From positions 1 through 16,163 of the forward strand of contig DPYI01000025.1 in assembly GCA_003545435.1 (NCBI GenBank): a stretch of 16,163 nucleotides of DNA, in the 5' to 3' direction. This DNA comes from Patescibacteria group bacterium. GTDB taxonomy: Bacteria > Patescibacteriota > Microgenomatia > UBA10105 > UBA927. The translations under genes and the position numbers were made by a program. This document shows positions 1 through 6,869 of the stretch, piece by piece. Each line of letters opens with the position of its first letter. The first letter of the stretch is position 1. Below the pieces are notes generated by a model that saw only the letters and a program-made list of their open reading frames with translations, was not told the DNA's origin and made no database searches.

Positions 1-452
1 TTGGCCACCTGCATAATTTCGTCCATTTCTGCGGGAAGTCCATAAAGATGTACGGGAATGATTGCCTTCGTCCTTTTCGTAATTTTTGCTTCTATTTTAG
101 ACGGATCAATAGTATAGAATCCGGGTAGGGTATCTATAAATATTGGTTGAGCACCGACATTGTTCACTGCTTCAGCTGTCGATATCCATGTGTGGGACGG
201 CACAATTACTTCATCACCTGCTCCTATACTAAATGCCGTTAACAGTATTTCCAAAGAATCAGTTCCATTTCCACAGGTAACACAGTACGGAATACCAATG
301 TATGAAGCAAACTCTTTTTCAAATCGGGCTACCAATTCATTTTTATCCCCTCCCACAAATGCAGTTTTCCGGATAACATCTCGTATAGAGATGTCAATTT
401 CATTTTTTATGTTTTTATATTGAATTGATAAATCGACAAAAGGAATGTTCAT
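1..452 (-). CDS. wbpE: DegT/DnrJ/EryC1/StrS sugar aminotransferase, C-terminus cut by window edge (WlbC/WbpE-like)
   Basis: PLP-dependent aminotransferase. The visible N-terminal 150 residues start MNIPFVDLSIQYKNI and include CGNGTDSLEI (PLP-phosphate region), GDEVIVPSHTWISTAEA, and KAIIPVHLYGLPAEMDEI, a series typical of the DegT family. The active-site lysine region lies beyond the window. The start is the ATG at 452-450, which overlaps the stop of the upstream acetyltransferase as ATGA. Its place directly after a WlbA-like 3-dehydrogenase and a WlbB-like acetyltransferase makes it the probable 3-aminotransferase, converting UDP-3-keto-GlcNAcA to UDP-GlcNAc(3NH2)A with glutamate as donor. 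The family assignment is firm; the substrate is inferred from neighbours. It could instead act on another 3-keto sugar nucleotide. Confidence 0.88.
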   Translation of the reverse strand, partial: MNIPFVDLSIQYKNIKNEIDISIRDVIRKTAFVGGDKNELVARFEKEFASYIGIPYCVTCGNGTDSLEILLTAFSIGAGDEVIVPSHTWISTAEAVNNVGAQPIFIDTLPGFYTIDPSKIEAKITKRTKAIIPVHLYGLPAEMDEIMQVA

Positions 453-928
453 ATATTTTTTTTGAGATCTCCTATGTGCTTTGCAGGATTCCCTGCGTAC
501 ACACCCGATTTTTTAATATCTTTCGTTACCACGCTGCCTGCGCCGATAATAACACTATCGCAAATCGCGACGGGAAGAATTGTCGCATTTGATCCGATGC
601 TTACACAATTTCCTATATGACTTCTTTCCCATTTTGTTTTATCTCCTCCTGCCGGTCCATTTGTGTCACGGAAGGTGTCATTGATAAACATAACCCCGTG
701 CCCGATAAAGCAGTCATTCCCGATTGTCACAAGCTCACAAATAAATGTATGTGATTGTATTCTCGTGTTATTACCGATAACGACGCCTTTTTGAATCTCT
801 ACAAACGGCCCGACAAAACAATTATTTCCAAGCGTACAGTCGTATACGTTGCTTGGTTGGATAATTGCTACATTTTTCCCGACCTTTATATTTCTGACAG
901 CGTTCCCTAAGATTGTTGGTTTATTCAT
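449..928 (-). CDS. wbpD: Left-handed beta-helix sugar N-acetyltransferase (WlbB/WbpD-like)
   Basis: Hexapeptide-repeat acyltransferase of 159 residues. Repeats of the [IV]GNN/[IV]GxG kind run along the chain: LGNNCFVGPFVEI, IGNNTRIQSHTFI, IGNDCFIGHGVMFIN, IGNCVSIGSNATIL, VIIGAGSVVTKDI, followed by the usual AGNPAKHIG ending. Around residues 82-100 a loop interrupts the helix (FINDTFRDTNGPAGGDK), as in the WbpD/WlbB group. The predicted reaction is acetyl-CoA-dependent acetylation of the 3-amino group of UDP-GlcNAc(3NH2)A in the cytoplasm. It sits between the dehydrogenase and aminotransferase genes of the same pathway, 12 bases after wlbA, and overlaps the aminotransferase start by 4 bases. 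The acetyltransferase fold is clear; the exact acceptor is inferred from context. Confidence 0.87.
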   Translation of the reverse strand: MNKPTILGNAVRNIKVGKNVAIIQPSNVYDCTLGNNCFVGPFVEIQKGVVIGNNTRIQSHTFICELVTIGNDCFIGHGVMFINDTFRDTNGPAGGDKTKWERSHIGNCVSIGSNATILPVAICDSVIIGAGSVVTKDIKKSGVYAGNPAKHIGDLKKNI

Positions 929-940
929 ATGACATGCTCT

Positions 941-1951
941 CTAATGCTTTGTGTTTCTATACATCAATTCAATTGCCCGTACCGTCTTTAATCCCTCACT
1001 TCCGTCTACAACAGTGCTTTTTTTCCCAGAAATTGCCACAATGACGTCATTCATTACTTTGTCATGATTTGAACTGCTTCCTTGGTACTGCCCATACGTA
1101 TTTGGTCTATCGTTATACTGAATATCTTTAGGCAGTGGAAATGAAGCGACATCCCAATAGTCTATCGTATTTAAATATTGCCCTCCTATTTTAATAGTTC
1201 CATTTTCACCGATAATCGTAATACTCCCTTCATAATTTGTCCTGTACACGCATGTTGTCCAGTTTATCACCCCCAATACTCCACGTGTAAACGTAACGAT
1301 TGAAGAACCGCAGTCTTCAATTGTAATATCATGATTTTTGGTATCAATGACTGTTTTTGCCTTCTTGATATCACCGAAAAACCAGATAAGAAGATCAATA
1401 AAATGGCTTACTTGTGTATATAAGGATCCACCCTCCATCTGTTTTCTTCCCCTCCAAGGAGACGATGAATAATAAGCATCATTCCTGTTCCAAAAAACAT
1501 TTACTTCAACCATGAAAATCTTCCCGAGTTTCCCCTGTTCCAATACTTTTTTAGCTAAAGCAATCGGCACATTATATCGATTTTGTTTCACCACCATAAG
1601 TTTCACGTTATTCTTATTTGCTGCCGCGATCATTCTCTGACAATCACGGGACGTTAATGCCATTGGTTTTTCTACAAGAATATGTTTTTTGGCATTGGAC
1701 GCCGCTATTGTCATAGGAGCATGAAAATAGTGAGGCGTGCAGATGTTTACGATATCACAATCTATTTTTTTCAGCATTTTTTGATATGAAAAAAAATATG
1801 GTACGTTATATTTCCTCCCATATTCTTCCGCTATATGTTTATCTTTATCGCACAGCGCTACAATTTCTGCGTGTTTTTCTTTCTCAAGAACCGCTAAATG
1901 GCGCTTTCCTATATTTCCAATCCCTACAACAGCAAACCCAACTTTTTTCAT
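941..1951 (-). CDS. wlbA: Gfo/Idh/MocA-family UDP-GlcNAcA 3-dehydrogenase (WlbA/WbpB-like)
   Basis: NAD-dependent oxidoreductase of 336 residues. The Rossmann motif VVGIGNIGKRH is at residues 8-18, the family EKP motif (ILVEKPMAL) at about 91-99, and VSHFIDLLIWFFGD at 181-194 carries the active-site histidine region. VVKQNRYNVP, VNVFWNR and GSITIIGENGTIKIGG resemble what I recall of WlbA proteins that oxidise C3 of UDP-N-acetylglucosaminuronic acid, more than the generic family. The reading frame is open back to an ATG at 1969, but I place the start at the ATG at 1951: it has an AAGAGG eight bases upstream, lies three bases beyond the hisF stop, and removes an N-terminal MQEALN tail not expected before the Rossmann strand. 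It forms the first step of a wlbA-wlbB-wlbC set. Confidence 0.88.
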   Translation of the reverse strand: MKKVGFAVVGIGNIGKRHLAVLEKEKHAEIVALCDKDKHIAEEYGRKYNVPYFFSYQKMLKKIDCDIVNICTPHYFHAPMTIAASNAKKHILVEKPMALTSRDCQRMIAAANKNNVKLMVVKQNRYNVPIALAKKVLEQGKLGKIFMVEVNVFWNRNDAYYSSSPWRGRKQMEGGSLYTQVSHFIDLLIWFFGDIKKAKTVIDTKNHDITIEDCGSSIVTFTRGVLGVINWTTCVYRTNYEGSITIIGENGTIKIGGQYLNTIDYWDVASFPLPKDIQYNDRPNTYGQYQGSSSNHDKVMNDVIVAISGKKSTVVDGSEGLKTVRAIELMYRNTKH

Positions 1952-1953
1952 AT

Positions 1954-2724
1954 TCAATGCCTCTTGCAAATGCTATCCAGTGTTTTTTGATCCGGATAAT
2001 TGACAAGAATTCCGCGCGTCTTGCTGCTAAACACAAATACGCTTCCTGCTGCAGCTCCGGATACGCTTGTTTTCTCAAAAAGCTCCCTTATATTATCCAA
2101 GTTTGCTGCTCCACCGCAAGCCACAACCGGAATGTGTGCCGTATCGGCGACCTTTTTGATAAAAGGAATATCATACCCTCTGAATGTGCCGTCCCTGTCT
2201 ATGACATTTATAAGAAACTCTCCTGAACCTTTTGTTTCAAATAAATGTATAAGTTCAAAAACATCTTCGGCGATTCTTTTTTCCCCTCGATGTGTGTATA
2301 CAAAATAATTTCCCCAAAAATCTTTTTTTATGTCTACACTGACAACAACGCTTTGGCTTCCGTACCGATCTGCTATGCCGCTGACAAAATCCGGATTTTT
2401 GAATGCTTCCGACTGTATGGTTATTTTTTCAATTCCTAAACTCAAAATCTTCTTTACCTCATCTACCGTAGTAATTCCTCCGCCATAACACACCGGCATA
2501 AAACATTCGCTCGCCAACCTCTCAATAAACGTAAAGTTAGGGGGAATTTTCTTTACCGCAGCCTTTATGTCCAATACGATAATCTCATCTACCATCATAT
2601 CGTTGAATAATTTAATAGTATTTAGCGGATCCCCTAAATATATTTCTTTGTCAAACCGGATTGTTTTTATAAGTCTGTTGCCGTCAACTAATAGTACCGG
2701 TATCACACGCTTCGTAGTATACAT
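1954..2724 (-). CDS. hisF: HisF-like subunit of sugar amidination system
   Basis: TIM-barrel protein of 256 residues homologous to the imidazole glycerol phosphate synthase cyclase subunit. Recognisable elements are RVIPVLLVDG near the N-terminus, the phosphate loop YGGGIT at 80-85, SVDIKKD at 129-135, VACGGAAN at 201-208, and AAAGSVFVF at 224-232. Aligned with canonical HisF (RIIACLDVKDG), the first catalytic aspartate (Asp11 in the Thermotoga enzyme) is replaced by Leu12, while the second (Asp130) is kept as Asp131. This argues against normal histidine synthesis. Its neighbours are a HisH glutaminase (one-base gap) and a WbpG-type amidotransferase, matching the hisH-hisF-wbpG sets of Pseudomonas O-antigen loci where acetamidino groups are made. 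The likely role is to receive and channel ammonia from HisH. Homology is certain; the role is inferred from context and the residue change. Confidence 0.9.
   Translation of the reverse strand: MYTTKRVIPVLLVDGNRLIKTIRFDKEIYLGDPLNTIKLFNDMMVDEIIVLDIKAAVKKIPPNFTFIERLASECFMPVCYGGGITTVDEVKKILSLGIEKITIQSEAFKNPDFVSGIADRYGSQSVVVSVDIKKDFWGNYFVYTHRGEKRIAEDVFELIHLFETKGSGEFLINVIDRDGTFRGYDIPFIKKVADTAHIPVVACGGAANLDNIRELFEKTSVSGAAAGSVFVFSSKTRGILVNYPDQKTLDSICKRH
1960..1965 (-). promoter_or_regulatory. Ribosome binding site AAGAGG deciding the wlbA start
   Basis: On the minus strand AAGAGG lies 8 bases before the ATG at 1951. It lies inside the hisF coding end and inside the alternative longer wlbA frame, so it favours the shorter start. 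It is one of the few clear Shine-Dalgarno motifs in the window. Confidence 0.6.
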
Positions 2725-2725
2725 A

Positions 2726-3346
2726 TCATGTCATGGTTAAAAAATTCTTTATCAATGCCATGCCAAATACATGGCTTTTTTCCGGATGAAATTGCACTCC
2801 ATACAGAGTATCCTTATTGAATATCGAAACAAATTCAATTCCATATTCTGTTGTTGCCACAACATCTTCTTTTGAAGATACGTCAATATAATAGGAATGC
2901 GTAAAATAAAATCTTGAACCATTTTTCATTTTGGTAAGCAGCGGACATTTCTTTTTTATCTGTATTGTATTCCAGCCCACATGAGGAACCTTTAACAATT
3001 GAGGATTGTTAAAAACAAATTTCCTAACATTACCTTCTATCCACCCTAAGCCTTTTAGCTTTCCTTCCTCACTATTTGACATGAATAACTGCGCACCAAG
3101 ACATATACCCAATATGGGAATTCCATCTTTTACTATCTTTTTTTTTAATACGGGAATAAAATTTTTCTTATGTAATAAATTCATGCCATGATCAAATGCT
3201 CCGACCCCGGGAAGTATTAATTTTTGTGCTTTTTGGATATCTCTACTGGAACAGGCAATCTCTGCTATGCCTCCAACTCTTTTTACCATATTAGCTATCG
3301 ACTGTATGTTTCCAAGACCATAGTCAATAATTGTTACGTTAGTCAT
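2726..3346 (-). CDS. hisH: HisH-like glutamine amidotransferase of sugar amidination system
   Basis: Class I glutamine amidotransferase of 206 residues, the usual HisH length. It hydrolyses glutamine and hands ammonia to its HisF partner. It starts TIIDYGLGNIQSI, the standard HisH opening, and has LPGVGAFDHGM at 45-55. The nucleophile is Cys82 in GICLGAQLF, and His187 and Glu189 lie in VQFHPEKS, so the catalytic triad is complete. PHVGWNTI (121-128) and FYFTHSYY (146-153) are also typical. The glutaminase looks active even though the partner HisF has lost a cyclase residue. The gene lies 5 bases after wbpG and 1 base before hisF. No other histidine biosynthesis gene is present, so this is probably the polysaccharide paralogue, not the housekeeping copy. 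Confidence 0.93.
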   Translation of the reverse strand: MTNVTIIDYGLGNIQSIANMVKRVGGIAEIACSSRDIQKAQKLILPGVGAFDHGMNLLHKKNFIPVLKKKIVKDGIPILGICLGAQLFMSNSEEGKLKGLGWIEGNVRKFVFNNPQLLKVPHVGWNTIQIKKKCPLLTKMKNGSRFYFTHSYYIDVSSKEDVVATTEYGIEFVSIFNKDTLYGVQFHPEKSHVFGMALIKNFLTMT

Positions 3347-3351
3347 ATGGT

Positions 3352-4521
3352 TTAATTAACTTTTTTTTTAATACTATTGGATATTCTCATTACCCTTGTA
3401 AGGATATATATTAAAAGTGAATATTTTTGATCTTCTGTGCCATACACTTCATGGGGAACAATAGGTGCGCGCATCATTTTTTCAAACTCTTCCGAATGTA
3501 AACCGAATTTTTTAAGTACATAGGTTTTATCTAACTCCTGATCTCTTTTGGAATATGTCGGTTTTTTCAGTTCCCGAAGCGCTTCCCGCCTTGTCATTTG
3601 ACCAGACCAGATTAGGTTTGAAAAGTGAATGCGTCGTTTATCAATATTGAATTTTTTTGGCAACATATACCCTTGATAGAACCGTGTGAAAATTGATTCA
3701 TAGTGCTTCCCGCCGTAATCTTTCCAACCTAATTCTTTTTTCAGAGTCTCCTTTGCTTTCTTCTTGTTATAATCCACGTAATTTAATAGATACACGGTTT
3801 TAATCCGTGCGATATGCTGGTAGTACAACCGCTGAAAAAGACCTAATTTAGGGAATTTTCTCAGCTTTATTGTTCCGAACTTTTTATGGATATTGAGAAG
3901 ATTAATCAAATCAATTTTTGAATAGTTCCATTTCCATGACCCTCCCGGAAATTCCGTCGCAATGTTATTTCCGTCAAGAATATATTTTATCCCACGTTTC
4001 TGTGCGATTTCATAGAGCGTTGCATAGATGAAGTGATCTGTGGGAACTTCCAAATCTATTACGGAGGCCTTTACATAGGCAAGCTGAATATCCCTGAATT
4101 CATCCCAATCAATGACATAGGTATACAAATCATATCCAAGTTTATTTACAATGGCATGGATATTTTTGACAGCTATTTCAGAATTCCATCCATTATCAAA
4201 ATGAACGACAAGCGGATGAAGTCCCCATGCATGTGCCATATAGGCAAGATATGAACTATCAGCCCCTCCGCTTAAGCCTAAGATGCAGTCATATCCGCTT
4301 CTTCCTCTGACTTTTTTTATAGTACTAAGTATGTCTTTAAGTTTCTTGTTGTTTCTGTTTCTGCTAATCCATAAAGTCTTTTTTGCTAATGCCTCAAAAT
4401 TCCTGCAGTTATTGCAAATCCCCTTATCGTCAAATGTAGTATACGTTAATGGTCCATTATTCAAAATACATCGCTTACATACCGTATAAGTATATTCCTT
4501 CACTTGTTTTTTTCTATTCAT
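3352..4521 (-). CDS. wbpG: N-acetyl sugar amidotransferase (WbpG family)
   Basis: PP-loop ATP-pyrophosphatase-type enzyme of 389 residues. A four-cysteine zinc-type knuckle opens the protein (CKRC at 15-18, CNNC at 36-39). The PP-loop LGLSGGADSSYLAY is at 81-94, where ATP would adenylate the acetamido oxygen before ammonia attack. YILDGNNIATEFPGG later in the chain is also typical. In Pseudomonas aeruginosa, WbpG with HisH and HisF converts an N-acetyl group of a 2,3-diamino mannuronic acid sugar nucleotide to acetamidino; PseA of Campylobacter flagellar sugar synthesis is a relative. The start ATG overlaps the methyltransferase stop as ATGA. The adjacent wlb-type genes favour an acetamidino uronic acid over a nonulosonic acid as product. 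Family assignment is strong; the precise substrate is inferred. Confidence 0.9.
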   Translation of the reverse strand: MNRKKQVKEYTYTVCKRCILNNGPLTYTTFDDKGICNNCRNFEALAKKTLWISRNRNNKKLKDILSTIKKVRGRSGYDCILGLSGGADSSYLAYMAHAWGLHPLVVHFDNGWNSEIAVKNIHAIVNKLGYDLYTYVIDWDEFRDIQLAYVKASVIDLEVPTDHFIYATLYEIAQKRGIKYILDGNNIATEFPGGSWKWNYSKIDLINLLNIHKKFGTIKLRKFPKLGLFQRLYYQHIARIKTVYLLNYVDYNKKKAKETLKKELGWKDYGGKHYESIFTRFYQGYMLPKKFNIDKRRIHFSNLIWSGQMTRREALRELKKPTYSKRDQELDKTYVLKKFGLHSEEFEKMMRAPIVPHEVYGTEDQKYSLLIYILTRVMRISNSIKKKVN

Positions 4522-5258
4522 ATGTTTCTTTTTCTAATGATTGCATAGAGAGTTTTTTTTGTAAGAAAACCTGTTTGAATGGTACATATCCGGTTATCTA
4601 TTATTTCATGGAGATAGACTTTCCAACTTTCAGGGCTCCAAAAATTTATATGCTCCTCTAATGTATCAATCCTTCCATTGGGAACTGTGATGATGCAGGT
4701 GCCGCTCATCTGAAGCGAAGAGATGAGATTACGTATTGCTTTTGTTGGATATTTCAAGTGCTCAATAACTTCTGTGCACAAGATACAATCATAGGTGTTT
4801 GGAAATCTATTATATACGTTGTATACATAAAAGGTTCCGTTTTTAACTAACTTCTTTGCATATCGTATTGCGGATATTGAAAAATCGAATCCCTCTACTT
4901 TACTTGATGGATATAACTTCAAAATGAGAAGTAACAGATGCCCAGTCCCGCATCCGGCATCAAGAATAGTTTTACCATTTAAAGGTATCTTGCTTTTTTT
5001 AAGAAATGCACCAACGTCTTGGTAAAATTCAAGCCGTTCTTTTGAAAAATACGTTTTTAGAGCCTTTTCATCAGAATAAAATTGGTCATTTATCGATATA
5101 GTATTTTGCGAAAAGGGATTAGTAGTATTATTAAAATACTGGACTACTCGGTCATTTTTAAAATTTATCACTTTAGAAATAAACCTATGACAGGCATCAG
5201 GAAATAATTGAAAAAAAGTATTCGCATGACATTTTATACATAGACGCATCATATACAT
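4518..5258 (-). CDS. Class I SAM-dependent methyltransferase
   Basis: 246-residue protein with a Rossmann methyltransferase core. Motif I is ILDAGCGTGHLLL (98-110), followed by VEGFDFS for the SAM ribose acid, TYDCILCTEVIEHL, and GTCIITVPNG. It probably methylates a sugar hydroxyl or the glycan end in the cytoplasm, but the sequence does not fix the acceptor. Residues 1-60 precede the core and hold CIKCH near the start and DACHRF at 21-26, possibly the remains of a metal knuckle. The chosen ATG at 5258 follows the wzt stop directly; ATGs at 5252 and 5249 are equally possible and no clear Shine-Dalgarno decides. The stop overlaps the wbpG start. A link to export, as with methyl caps in E. coli O8/O9a, is only a guess. 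Confidence 0.82.
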   Translation of the reverse strand: MYMMRLCIKCHANTFFQLFPDACHRFISKVINFKNDRVVQYFNNTTNPFSQNTISINDQFYSDEKALKTYFSKERLEFYQDVGAFLKKSKIPLNGKTILDAGCGTGHLLLLILKLYPSSKVEGFDFSISAIRYAKKLVKNGTFYVYNVYNRFPNTYDCILCTEVIEHLKYPTKAIRNLISSLQMSGTCIITVPNGRIDTLEEHINFWSPESWKVYLHEIIDNRICTIQTGFLTKKTLYAIIRKRNI

Positions 5259-6020
5259 TTATTGATAGTTGTGTTCTAAATAATACTGAATAATTTGTCT
5301 TGTTTCACCATCAGCTTCAATGACACCCTTATGAAGACAGATAACACGTTTGCATAACGATTGAAGCAGATCCATATTGTGACTTACGAAAATTATAGTT
5401 TTACCATTACTTTGCAATTCCTTCATTTTATTAACTGCTTTTTTCTGAAAGGCGTCATCACCAGCTGCTAATACTTCGTCAAAAATAAGAATCTCCGAAT
5501 TTAAATATGCTGCTATTGCAAACCCCAAACGGACAAACATGCCAGAGGAATAGTATTTAAATGGAGTGTCCAGAAACTTCTCCAGTTCTGAAAATGCTAC
5601 TATATCACGAAATTTACATTTTACCTCATTTCTGTCCATCCCTAAAATAGCTCCGTTAAGAAAAATATTTTCTCTTCCCGTAAGTTCTGACTGAAATCCC
5701 GTACCGACATCAAGAAGGCTGGCAACACTTCCAGTGAGAATAATTTTTCCGCGTGTTGGAGCTGTAATCCTACATAACGTCTTTAGCATCGTGCTTTTTC
5801 CAGCTCCATTACTTCCGACTACTCCTACAATTTCACCTTGTTTTATTGAAAATGTGATATTTCTAAGAGCCCAGAATTCATCTTCTTCCAGTGTTTCTCT
5901 TTTTTTCCTAAATGGACTTTGGAGTATGCCGGAAATAGCATCTCGGAGAGTGAAATAGGGCGGGCTTTCGCCTATCTTGTATTTCTTATAGATATGTGAA
6001 ACCTCTATGACGGATATCAT
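5259..6020 (-). CDS. wzt: ABC transporter ATPase for polysaccharide export (Wzt)
   Basis: 253-residue ATP-binding subunit that powers export of lipid-linked polysaccharide with the Wzm permease. Walker A GSNGAGKST is at 69-77, the Q-loop region near LDVGTGFQSELTGREN at 103-118, the signature YSSGMFVRLGFAIA at 157-170, Walker B EILIFDEVLAAGD at 176-188, and the H-loop SHN at 213-215. DVGTGF, SELTGREN and DEVLAAGD are hallmarks of the Wzt/TagH branch. The N-terminal part before the ABC core (YKIGESPPYFTLRDAI) is also typical. The protein ends soon after the nucleotide-binding domain, so it lacks the C-terminal carbohydrate-binding domain of the E. coli O8/O9a type. It overlaps the wzm stop as ATGA. 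Confidence 0.94.
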   Translation of the reverse strand: MISVIEVSHIYKKYKIGESPPYFTLRDAISGILQSPFRKKRETLEEDEFWALRNITFSIKQGEIVGVVGSNGAGKSTMLKTLCRITAPTRGKIILTGSVASLLDVGTGFQSELTGRENIFLNGAILGMDRNEVKCKFRDIVAFSELEKFLDTPFKYYSSGMFVRLGFAIAAYLNSEILIFDEVLAAGDDAFQKKAVNKMKELQSNGKTIIFVSHNMDLLQSLCKRVICLHKGVIEADGETRQIIQYYLEHNYQ

Positions 6021-6853
6021 ACAATGTCAGCAAAAAAACGCTCGGTTTTATGAAAATAGACCAATCCAATAAAAAAAATCATGAGAGATGATATGCATCC
6101 GATAATAAGAAGCGAATAATCAATTGTTCCGCTTCTCTCAATAACAGTCCGAAATGCTGTGACAATACCGGTCATCGGATTAAGCGCAATTATATACAAA
6201 TGCTCCTTCTTTAACATGTTTGCAGGATAGATAATGGGAGTAACAAACAGTAAAAGCTGGATAAAAAACGGCAATATATACCGAACATCCCGGTATTTTA
6301 CATTTACCGCAGACAGAAATAGTCCAATTCCGGATGTTGTTATAACAGTCACTATGATGCAAATAGGCAAAATAACGAAAGTAGCCATTGACGGAATTCG
6401 CCCAAACAGCAACAGCGAACCGGCAAGAAGAACGAGATTAATAGCAAAATCAAGAAGTGCGGTTAGAATAGTCGCCAGCGGCGCAATCATTTTTGGAAAA
6501 TATACTTTTTTTATCATATCTTCATTAATAATTAATGAATTGCTTGCATTCGATATGGCATTTGAAAAAAATATCCAGAAAATTAATCCGCTTAATACAA
6601 AAAGAGGGTATGGCAAATTCCCTGATGGTATTTTTGCAACCTTTCCAAAAAAGAAAGAAAAAATGACCATGTTGATAAGCGGTTGAAAAACAACCCAGGC
6701 AATGCCTAACAGTGTTTGTTTGTAGCGAATTTTTATATCCCTCCAAGCCAAAACAAGAAGCAGCTCTCTGTATTGCCAGAGCTCATGCAGATCTATCAAA
6801 TGATATGAAGATTTTGGTCCAATAATAATTTCCCGAATGGTCTTTTTTCCCAT
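6017..6853 (-). CDS. wzm: ABC-2 type polysaccharide export permease (Wzm)
   Basis: 278-residue membrane subunit of the polysaccharide exporter. A short cytoplasmic lead (YRELLLVLAWRDIKIRYKQT, residues 28-47) typical of the ABC-2 family precedes about six hydrophobic segments at roughly 50-70, 83-101, 123-150, 156-182, 193-210 and 247-267. NVKYRDVRYILP (184-195) and LNPMTGIV (224-231) are conserved in Wzm/TagG permeases. It would form a homodimer in the inner membrane with Wzt. It follows the GT4 gene by 16 bases and overlaps wzt by four. No clear Shine-Dalgarno precedes the ATG at 6853, but the start fits the family length and the usual N-terminus. Confidence 0.93.
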   Translation of the reverse strand: MGKKTIREIIIGPKSSYHLIDLHELWQYRELLLVLAWRDIKIRYKQTLLGIAWVVFQPLINMVIFSFFFGKVAKIPSGNLPYPLFVLSGLIFWIFFSNAISNASNSLIINEDMIKKVYFPKMIAPLATILTALLDFAINLVLLAGSLLLFGRIPSMATFVILPICIIVTVITTSGIGLFLSAVNVKYRDVRYILPFFIQLLLFVTPIIYPANMLKKEHLYIIALNPMTGIVTAFRTVIERSGTIDYSLLIIGCISSLMIFFIGLVYFHKTERFFADIV

Positions 6854-6869
6854 AGATGTGTAGCGTAGT

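Noticed and set aside
1786..2439. Plus-strand open frames opposite wlbA and hisF
   Set aside because: They lie antisense to clearly conserved proteins, overlap each other, and have no recognisable motifs.
1954..3346. hisH-hisF as part of a histidine biosynthesis operon
   Set aside because: No other his gene is present, HisF lacks the first catalytic Asp, and the pair is embedded between wbpG and wlb-type sugar genes.
5220..5240. CIKCH near the methyltransferase start as a c-type heme site
   Set aside because: The protein is a cytoplasmic SAM enzyme without a signal peptide; a chance CxxCH is more likely.
6180..6746. Open frames on both strands inside the wzm gene
   Set aside because: wzm shows the full ABC-2 permease pattern in its own frame; the others lack any family features.
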